Part shown: one piece after another, positions 55,161 through 64,000 of the stretch
Layout: each line of letters starts with the position of its first letter
How positions within the stretch are numbered: position 1 is the stretch's first letter
From: Massilia rhizosphaerae
Lineage (GTDB): Bacteria; Pseudomonadota; Gammaproteobacteria; Burkholderiales; Burkholderiaceae_D
Assembly: GCF_016093545.1 (NCBI RefSeq)
Contig: NZ_JADKYX010000008.1
Span: forward strand, 62,001-126,000
Length of the DNA: 64,000 nt
Direction: 5' to 3'
Notes under the pieces: generated by a model
Told to the model about the DNA's origin: nothing
Database searches by the model: none
Seen by the model: only the letters and a program-made list of their open reading frames with translations
Position numbers and translations under genes: made by a program

Positions 55161-56030
55161 AAGCCATGGCCCGCTTCGTCGCGCGTTCCAGCAAGGTGAG
55201 CCGCCATCGACTTGAGAACCTGGCCGACCGTACTTTTCAGGTAATCCGCAAACCTGGGCTCGCGCAGCGTGCGTGCGAGGGTATCGGCATCGATAAACCT
55301 GGTCATCTGGTCGACGAATGCTTTCCCATCGATGAGGCCTGGAAGCCTGGCAATCGCGTCCCCGAGCAGCCGCTCGTAATCGTCGATGTGGTAGTCCCCG
55401 ATCTTGCGCTCCACGAGCGTTGGATCGAGTTTTGCACCTTGTTGTTGAAGCCACGCGATATCCCAGATATCTCGATACCGGATGTTTTTCACGGAGGCTG
55501 GAAATGCCACCATTTTGTCCGCAAGAATCTCGTCGATCGACTCGGCATTGACCAGCAAGAGACCGTAACCGAGCAGGAACTCGTAGTTCTGGCGAAGTGG
55601 AACCAATTCGCTCGTATAGGCCGGGATGTTCGCGATCTCGAGTTTGATGCGTTGGCGCGGCATGTCACGACGTTCAGGGGACGTTTCGACGGTCACTTGC
55701 CATTTGTCGACCCGGACATTTTCGTAGTCGGGCAAGGTGCCCATAGCGCGTGCCGAGATGCTTCTCGACACACGCCTTGATGGCCTCCATTTTTTTCGAG
55801 GTGAAGTCTCGGCCCCCGGCAAAGTCGAGATCCTCGCTAAAACGATTGGATCCACGGCACAAACGCAAGGACGTACCGCCCTGGAATACCAGTTCCTTCA
55901 GCAGACCCGCCGCATCGAGCGCGTAAAAAATATCGTAGTGAAGGATCTCCTTTTCGACCACTGGGCGCATGACGGCGCGGCCCGGCTGCTGCATGGCGGC
56001 ATCGACAAGTTCGTTGAAGTCTTCAGGCAT
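55151..56030 (-). pseudogene. abiEii: AbiEii nucleotidyltransferase toxin, frameshifted
   Basis: The type IV toxin of the AbiE system. The first frame (56030 to about 55740) holds FQGGTSLRLCRGSNRFSEDL followed by DF, the nucleotidyltransferase motif. At a GGG run (complement of 55740-55742) the frame must shift by one base to continue as TLPDYENVRVDKWQVTVE to DEILADKMVAF and the end. As read, the first frame ends at 118 residues. Either an extra G has inactivated the toxin or the base is an error. It overlaps abiEi by 8 bases and runs into the HxlR remnant. Confidence 0.85.
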
Positions 56031-56562
56031 CGGAAAGTGCTTCCTTATCGATCATATCGGTGTTGCGGCCGGCGCGGACGAGATCTGCCAGCGCAGCCTG
56101 CTTCGTGGCGATACGTAACGGCCGCCCTTTGACCGACATCGTGCGCGCGATGAGCTCCGCCGGCCGGCGCTTCGTGTGCGTAAACTCAATGACCCCATAC
56201 GGCGTTTCATAAATGCCGTTCGCCCCCGTCGTCATCAGCGTGATGCGGCTCATGGGAACCTGGGAGATAACGCCATACTCGGAAAGCATCGACTCTCTTG
56301 TGACGTAGGAAAAGTGACCACGTCTGAGCACAGATGCAATGTCCTCGATGACTTGCCCTTTCTTTGACTTGGCCATCGTGTTGACGTACACACCTTTTGC
56401 GACGCGCTGCAAGATCCCATCGCCTACCAGGCGTTGCAAAGATTTTTCGAGCGCCTTTTCTTTTTCCTGCGGAAAAGCCTTAGCGAGGTCGCCCTTCGAT
56501 AACACGTACACACCGGCACGATCCAGCGCGGCAAGCTTGTTAATAGCGTCGATCTTGTTCAT
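56023..56562 (-). CDS. abiEi: AbiEi antitoxin
   Basis: A 179-residue antitoxin of the AbiE phage-abortive-infection family. The N-terminal winged helix (KIDAINKLAALDRAGVYVLS, LQRLVGDGILQRVAKGVYV) binds the operon's own promoter; the rest (SRITLMTTGANGIYETPYGV, IEFTHTKRRP) is the antitoxin domain. Intact frame. It should repress its own transcription through the inverted repeat upstream. Its GC content is clearly lower than the neighbourhood. Confidence 0.9.
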   Translation of the reverse strand: MNKIDAINKLAALDRAGVYVLSKGDLAKAFPQEKEKALEKSLQRLVGDGILQRVAKGVYVNTMAKSKKGQVIEDIASVLRRGHFSYVTRESMLSEYGVISQVPMSRITLMTTGANGIYETPYGVIEFTHTKRRPAELIARTMSVKGRPLRIATKQAALADLVRAGRNTDMIDKEALSDA

Positions 56563-56597
56563 AAGGCATCCTCGAATCCCCCGTTAAGTACAAGCAT

Positions 56598-56617
56598 ACC
56601 CTAACAATACATAGGGT
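56598..56617. promoter_or_regulatory. ACCCTA-N8-TAGGGT candidate AbiEi operator
   Basis: A perfect 6-bp inverted repeat with an 8-base spacer, 36 bases upstream of the abiEi start in an AT-rich stretch. AbiEi proteins bind inverted repeats in their own promoters, so this is the likely site. Confidence 0.5.
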
Positions 56618-56669
56618 TTCAATATACTTGATGACGGTCGCGTTGCCCTATCCGCTGTTTTAAGAAAAC

Positions 56670-56706
56670 AAAAAACCCCATAACTTCAACGAGTTATGGG
56701 GCTTTT
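56670..56706. terminator. Rho-independent terminator of ssb
   Basis: CCCCATAACT (56676-56685) and AGTTATGGGG (56692-56701) form a perfect 10-bp stem with a 6-base loop. On the minus strand it is followed by a run of six T, ideal for ending ssb transcription; on the plus strand a short TTTT follows, so some bidirectional action is possible. Confidence 0.92.
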
Positions 56707-56730
56707 CGACTTCCCTGCGGCTGGTATGCT

Positions 56731-57231
56731 TTAGAACGGGATGTCGTCATCCATATCCGAGAAGTTCGGCGCCGGTTTCGGCTGCGGACGTGCGGCCGGG
56801 GCCGGCGGGGCCTGGCGCGGGGCCGGGCGACTCGGTGCGGCGTCGTAGCCGCCCATGTCGTCGCCGCCGCCGTAGCTGTCGCCGCCGCCCATGCCCTGGC
56901 GGCCGCCCAGCATCTGCATGTTTTCAGCGATGATGTCGGTGGCGTAGCGCTCGATGCCGTCCTTGTCGGTGTACTTGCGGGTCTGCAGGCGGCCTTCCAC
57001 GTAGACCGACGAACCCTTCTTCAGGTATTGGCCGACGATCTCGGCGAGGCGGCCGAAGAACGAGATGCGGTGCCACTCGGTCAGTTCTTTCTGCTCGCCG
57101 GTGTTGCGGTCCTTCGATTTGTAGGACGTGGCCACGGCGATGTTGGCGATGGCGTCGCCGCTCGGCATGTAGCGGATTTCCGGATCGCGGCCGAGGTTGC
57201 CGACGATGATGACCTTGTTAACTGATGCCAT
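56731..57231 (-). CDS. ssb: Single-stranded DNA-binding protein
   Basis: A 166-residue SSB: the OB-fold ([52 protein letters not shown]) occupies residues 1-110, then a Gly/Pro-rich linker and the acidic tail DMDDDIPF that docks partner proteins. It coats and protects single-stranded DNA in replication and repair. Divergent from uvrA across about 490 bases, an arrangement common in proteobacteria. Confidence 0.97.
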   Translation of the reverse strand: MASVNKVIIVGNLGRDPEIRYMPSGDAIANIAVATSYKSKDRNTGEQKELTEWHRISFFGRLAEIVGQYLKKGSSVYVEGRLQTRKYTDKDGIERYATDIIAENMQMLGGRQGMGGGDSYGGGDDMGGYDAAPSRPAPRQAPPAPAARPQPKPAPNFSDMDDDIPF

Positions 57232-57620
57232 TTTGTAAAGCTCCTTTGGATAGTCCCCAGCTCTGCATGCTGACTAGGCGCCAGGGAAACGATGGGAATT
57301 GCGTCCGCTATTATGCCTGTTTCGTTGCCTCAGGTTGCAATTTTTTGCGCACGTCGCGGCTCTGGCGGACAACCGTTTTGCAGCATCCGCTCAGACCACG
57401 TAAATGCGGCCGAAGTGCCCGAATTGGAAGAGATGCGCATCAATACAAGCCAGTAAAATTTTTCCGTTTTCTGGTGAGTCTGCCATTGAATTGCCCCGCC
57501 CCCGGACCACATACGGAACGCACCCGCCATTCCCGCACGGCATGTCATGACGGCAGGTCTTGACAAGACGTCATATCATGCCGACTAGCCTTGCAGACTT
57601 TTTCGAGCGTCGGCATACCA

Positions 57621-57636
57621 CTGTAAATAAAAACAG
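57621..57636. promoter_or_regulatory. LexA (SOS) box upstream of uvrA
   Basis: CTGTAAATAAAAACAG fits CTGT-N8-ACAG exactly, 88 bases before uvrA. It is the expected LexA operator for this DNA-damage gene and may also serve ssb. The rest of the 57232-57723 gap holds no gene. Confidence 0.85.
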
Positions 57637-57723
57637 GTAAACTAGTGCGCTTTCCCGTTCGGCCCGCTCACCCGTCATCTGCGTGCGCCGGCCCCGCAAC
57701 CATTCGAAAGCCTTCAAACAACA

Positions 57724-60573
<2,850 letters not shown>

Positions 60574-60582
60574 GACGGCCCG

Positions 60583-61329
60583 TCACGGGTCGTCGCGCCG
60601 GTACGCGAGCGTGACCGGCGTATCGTTGCCCAGCGTGCCGTCGTAGAGCGGCGCGTAAAACGCCAGCGACCGCCAGCCCAACCGCAATGCGGTGGCCTGG
60701 CCGTCGCGCGCGATGGTGGCGGACGCGAGCCGGTGCCGGACGTGGAACGCCACGCCGAAATGCTTCGATCCGCACGGACTTCCCATCAGCTTGATCGCGG
60801 TCTTGAGCGCGAACGGCATGTCGTCGTACTCCAGCCGCCACGCCATCTCGCACTCGAGCCGCAGGTCGCCGAGCCGGCGGCTGGACGCATCGACGCCGCC
60901 CGTTTCTACCAGCGGCACCAGCAGCACGTCGCCGCGCTTCGCGCCGATGCGCAATTCGACGTCGTCACCCAGCCCGGACACGGCCGCCGGCAGGTCGAAC
61001 GCGCCATCGCTGTCCTGCACGACGTCAATCTGCCCGGCGCTGCCGGCGACCGTGATAGCCGGCGGCTGGGCCAGCGGTCTTCCATCTTTCGCAAACAGCA
61101 TCCAGCGCATCCGCGCCCCCGGTGCGAGCTGCGGATTGTCGGCTTGCGCATCCAGCGCCTTCAGGATGTTCCGGTACGCGATCCGGTACGGGTCCTTCAT
61201 CGACGTCACCACGACCTGCGGCGGCGGGTCCGCGTCCGGCGCCGCCGGGCTGGCGTCCTGGGCGAATGCCGGTGTCCACGTCATCAGGCAGGCGGCGAGG
61301 AACGCGGAGGTTCCCGGTAGGTGCGGCAT
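60583..61329 (-). CDS. Hypothetical exported protein
   Basis: A 248-residue protein with a signal peptide (TSAFLAACLMTWTPAFAQD) that I do not assign to a family. The mature part is a predicted beta-rich domain (PPAITVAGSAGQIDVVQDSD, DVELRIGAKRGDVLLVPLV) with one Cys pair (LECEM, GSPCG). The longer upstream frame overlaps the cyanophycinase gene and is spurious; the ATG follows AAAGGGA. Convergent with uvrA at nine bases. Confidence 0.65.
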   Translation of the reverse strand: MPHLPGTSAFLAACLMTWTPAFAQDASPAAPDADPPPQVVVTSMKDPYRIAYRNILKALDAQADNPQLAPGARMRWMLFAKDGRPLAQPPAITVAGSAGQIDVVQDSDGAFDLPAAVSGLGDDVELRIGAKRGDVLLVPLVETGGVDASSRRLGDLRLECEMAWRLEYDDMPFALKTAIKLMGSPCGSKHFGVAFHVRHRLASATIARDGQATALRLGWRSLAFYAPLYDGTLGNDTPVTLAYRRDDP

Positions 61330-61353
61330 GGCTTCCCTTTCGATTCGATGACG

Positions 61354-61365
61354 GTTATCGATAAC
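61354..61365. promoter_or_regulatory. GTTATCGATAAC palindrome
   Basis: A perfect 12-bp palindrome 25 bases upstream of the hypothetical exported protein's start, in the 85-base gap after the cyanophycinase gene. Its shape matches a LacI/TetR-type operator half-site pair. Support is limited to position and symmetry. Confidence 0.35.
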
Positions 61366-61414
61366 AAAACGAGAAGTATTTCTCGACAGGCGACGCCTGT
61401 CAAGCGGCCGGTCT

Positions 61415-62626
61415 TTACTCCGCCGTATAAAACGGCTGGTGAACCCGCACCGGCCGCACGTCCATCCGGATCCGGTAGACCGAATACGCATCCTCGCGGT
61501 TCGTGACGTAGGTCGCGCTGTCCGGCACGCGCGTGAACGTGAACTCGAACCCGCGTTCCGGCGCGGCGCTGTCCGGCCCTTCGAAGGCCACGCCGACGGC
61601 GCGCTGCAGGTCGCTGTCCGCCAGCTTTTCCAGCAGGTCCGCGACCGCCGTGTTGCCGAGGATGTCGGTATAAAAAATTGGAGCGCGGTGCTCGACGTAC
61701 TTCCTGTCCACGGGTTCCTTGCCCGGTCCCGGCGTGAACGTCCGCGTGACCAGGTCGAACCGGTCGCCGCTGTCCAGGTAGCTGATGCGCGCATTGGACA
61801 AGTTGAAGTGCGGCTGCGCCTTGTCCGTCGTCGCATCGCGCAGGTCGAGCACGAGCGCGCCCCGATAGCCGATCACGGTCACGTCGCGCGCCGGTCCGAC
61901 GACGACGGCCGTGTTCTCGTCGATGCCCAGTCCCAGCGTATAGCCTTGACTCACCATCGCCGGCAGCATGCGGCCGAAGCGGCCGCGCGCGAGCAGGTGC
62001 TGGTCGACGAAGACGTCGGTGCCGATGAAGCCCAGGCCCGGTGCGACGTCCTTCCCGTCCACCACGCCGTTCTTCAGCACCGGCATCACTTCCAGCGGCG
62101 GGTCGTAGAACATCGTGCTGCTCATGATGGCGGCGCCGGCGCTCGTGCCCGCGATGACGCCGCCGCGCCGGTACAGCGCCCACAGCGCATCCAGCACGGC
62201 CGTGTTGCCGCCGTCCGCGTGCCGCAGCGATGCCGTGATGCGCGCCTGGTCGCCGCCCGTGAAGAACGCGCCGCCGGCCTTGCGTACGGCATCGGCCAGC
62301 GCGGGATCGTCCGCGGCCTTGCGAACATCCGTACCGGCCAGGCGCGGCGCGACCGGCACCACGAAGGCGCGCGCGCCGTAGCGGTTCAGCGCGTCCACGG
62401 TGAGCTGTCCCTCCTTCGCGGGATTCTCGGCGGCCGTGGGCAGCACGGCGATGCGCGCGCCCTTGCCGCCCGCGAGCGCGACGATCTTTTCCCACACCTC
62501 GGCATTGTTGACGCGCAGGCCGCCGCCGACGATGACGAGGGATCCCTTCGGATTGTCCGGCGCGGCCGCCGCCACGGTGCCGGCGCACACCGCCAGCGCC
62601 AGCGCAAGACAGAGGCGCGTCAGCAT
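61415..62626 (-). CDS. Secreted cyanophycinase (peptidase S51)
   Basis: A 403-residue serine peptidase that hydrolyses cyanophycin to beta-Asp-Arg dipeptides. Signal peptide (LTRLCLALALAVCAGTVAAA), the S51 strands SLVIVGGGLRV, ARIAVLPTAAE, FFTGGDQARI, the nucleophile GTSAGAAIMS and DQHLLARGRFGRML are present. The C-terminal 130 residues form an added beta-domain. I start at ATG 62626; ATG 62641 overlaps the receptor gene. Its export suggests use of cyanophycin from outside the cell, with the upstream TonB receptor as the importer. Confidence 0.88.
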   Translation of the reverse strand: MLTRLCLALALAVCAGTVAAAAPDNPKGSLVIVGGGLRVNNAEVWEKIVALAGGKGARIAVLPTAAENPAKEGQLTVDALNRYGARAFVVPVAPRLAGTDVRKAADDPALADAVRKAGGAFFTGGDQARITASLRHADGGNTAVLDALWALYRRGGVIAGTSAGAAIMSSTMFYDPPLEVMPVLKNGVVDGKDVAPGLGFIGTDVFVDQHLLARGRFGRMLPAMVSQGYTLGLGIDENTAVVVGPARDVTVIGYRGALVLDLRDATTDKAQPHFNLSNARISYLDSGDRFDLVTRTFTPGPGKEPVDRKYVEHRAPIFYTDILGNTAVADLLEKLADSDLQRAVGVAFEGPDSAAPERGFEFTFTRVPDSATYVTNREDAYSVYRIRMDVRPVRVHQPFYTAE

Positions 62627-62627
62627 G

Positions 62628-64000
62628 TCAGCGGAACGCATAGTTCACGCTCACGAACGCGCTGCGGCCGCGCGGGTCCGTGTAGCTCGGGTCGTACCCG
62701 GCCAGGAAAAAATATGCCTGGTTCGAGAACGGAGGATCGGCGTTGAACAGGTTCAGCACGCCGGCGCGCACCTTGAGCCGCTTGCCGGCCGTCCAGCTGC
62801 CCGTCAGGTCCCACAGCGAATAGTATTTCACGTGGTTCGGCGGCAGCAGCTTGTCCGTGTACGGGTCGTAGGTCGTGTTCTGGTCCGTGTAGCCCGTCGA
62901 ATACTGGTTCGCCAGGGTCAGCGCGAGCGGACCGTTGTCCCATTCGACGTTCACGCGGTGGCGCCACTTCTGGATCACCTGGTCGTTCAGGAACACGCCG
63001 AGGTTGCTGCGGTACGGCTCCTGCGGGCCGAACTGGCGGTCGTAGTGCAGGATCAGCGTGCCGGACAGGTTGACGCCGAAGCGGCCCCACGGCCCGCGCT
63101 CGCCGCGCCACTCGGCGCCGATGTCGAAGCCCGACGTCTTCAGCTTGCCCTGGTTTTCCTTCATCAGGAGGATGTTGGAGATGAAGCCGTCCTCGTCGCG
63201 CTGGATGTACTTGCCGTTGTAGGCTTCCGGATTTTCGATGATGACCTGCTCGCCCAGCGTGCTGATGACGTCCTTCTTCTCGATGTTCCAGTAGTCGACG
63301 GAGAGGCTCGTGCGCTTGACCGGCTCGAACACGGCGCCCAGCGTGAACTGGCGCGATTTCTCCGGCTTGAGGTTCGGGTTCGAACGGCGCTCGACGTCCC
63401 ACTGGTCGGTGCACGTGTCGATGCTGCCTTCCTGCTTCACGCACTGCGGGTCGGTCAGGATGCCGGCCGTCGTGCCGAAGATCGTCGGGCGCTTGAGGTC
63501 CGACAGCGACGGCGCGCGAAAGCCCGTGCCGGCCGACGCGCGCAGCAGCAGCGATTGCGCCGGCTGCCAGCGCAGGCCGATCTTCGGATTCGTCGTGTTC
63601 CCGACTTCGCTGTAGTGGTCCCAGCGCAGCGCGAACTGCATCTCGAGTTCCCTGGTGAACGGCGCCACGACCTCGGTGAACACGGACGCCACTTTTCTCG
63701 TATTGTCCGCCGTCTCCACGTCGGCCGTTTCGCCGGCCGGGATCGTGCTGTCGCGGTCACCGGCGATGTTGTTCGACTTGAGCAGGTCCGACGGCGTGAA
63801 CGTCTGGTGCTCGTGCCGCAACTCTCCGCCGACCGCGAGCGCCAGGTCGCCGCCGGAAAGCGCCATCAACGCGCGCGACATCTTGCCGTCGAGCGAGGTG
63901 GACACGCCCTTCGCCTTTCTCGCCTCGTCGTCGATCTTGATGCCGTCGATGAGGTCCAGGCCCGCCTGCGACGACGGCGCGAACGGGTTGATGGTCCCCG
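62628..64000 (-). CDS. TonB-dependent receptor, N-terminally cut by the window
   Basis: The C-terminal 457 residues of a TonB-dependent receptor. The frame runs past base 64000, so the plug and signal are not visible. Barrel motifs include LQFALRWDHYSEVGNTTNPK, LRASAGTGFRAPSLSDL, SRQFTLGAVFEP and the final FVSVNYAFR. Only one base separates its stop from the cyanophycinase ATG, so the two are co-transcribed; import of cyanophycin fragments is the natural inference. Confidence 0.88.
   Translation of the reverse strand, partial: GTINPFAPSSQAGLDLIDGIKIDDEARKAKGVSTSLDGKMSRALMALSGGDLALAVGGELRHEHQTFTPSDLLKSNNIAGDRDSTIPAGETADVETADNTRKVASVFTEVVAPFTRELEMQFALRWDHYSEVGNTTNPKIGLRWQPAQSLLLRASAGTGFRAPSLSDLKRPTIFGTTAGILTDPQCVKQEGSIDTCTDQWDVERRSNPNLKPEKSRQFTLGAVFEPVKRTSLSVDYWNIEKKDVISTLGEQVIIENPEAYNGKYIQRDEDGFISNILLMKENQGKLKTSGFDIGAEWRGERGPWGRFGVNLSGTLILHYDRQFGPQEPYRSNLGVFLNDQVIQKWRHRVNVEWDNGPLALTLANQYSTGYTDQNTTYDPYTDKLLPPNHVKYYSLWDLTGSWTAGKRLKVRAGVLNLFNADPPFSNQAYFFLAGYDPSYTDPRGRSAFVSVNYAFR

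Overview
The window is high-GC DNA with dense, overlapping operons and typical betaproteobacterial content: a urtABCDE urea transporter, urease, UvrA/SSB, several TonB-dependent receptors, an Hcp protein and a NCS1-histidine kinase fusion. A repeat built around GTAGGGTGGGCAC / GTGCCCACC also occurs, which I associate from memory with Massilia and relatives (Oxalobacteraceae). A Massilia-like organism is my best guess; this is inference, as no 16S gene is present.

Layout. 1-2.0 kb: end of a DUF418 membrane protein, a glycolipid-binding-fold protein and an AI-2E family transporter. 2.0-11.8 kb: a co-oriented gluconate/polysaccharide operon (gluconokinase, TonB receptor, GntP permease, a large double beta-helix plus propeller protein, esterase, ThuA protein) behind two copies of a TGATAGCGCTATCA-type operator. 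11.8-12.1 kb: a compact 240-bp inverted-repeat element whose ends supply the stop codons of both flanking genes. 12.1-19.4 kb: a minus-strand carbohydrate locus (esterase lipoprotein, TonB receptor, LamG-GH2 enzyme) with repeated TTTAGTAAA-like sites. 19.7-23.2 kb: an MTGGG-motif secreted protein, then a small type VI secretion cargo island (Hcp, M74/M15-like peptidoglycan peptidase, periplasmic candidate immunity protein) flanked by a duplicated 3' end of a PQQ-like propeller gene. 23.3-27.1 kb: a two-component system and a ClcB-type chloride channel.

27.2-35.2 kb is an island of visibly lower GC holding a type I restriction-modification operon in the order hsdR-hsdS-(AlbA_2/HATPase gene)-hsdM, every junction a 4-base overlap. 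hsdM is frameshifted inside its SAM-binding motif, and a decayed AbiEi-like fragment lies beside it. 35.8-53.7 kb is a urea regulon: a soluble chemotaxis-like protein, a NCS1 permease fused to a hybrid histidine kinase, a REC-LuxR response regulator, a porin-urtABCDE operon on the minus strand, and divergently ureDABCEFG plus ureJ with a sigma-54-like promoter. The fused permease-kinase is a plausible sensor of urea or a related nitrogen compound.

53.8-64 kb: an effector-like hypothetical protein, a monooxygenase whose HxlR regulator was cut by an inserted AbiE toxin-antitoxin pair (toxin gene frameshifted), then ssb and uvrA sharing an intergenic region with a perfect LexA-type box, a hypothetical secreted protein, and a secreted cyanophycinase downstream of a TonB receptor that runs off the window. 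No rRNA, tRNA or CRISPR array was seen.
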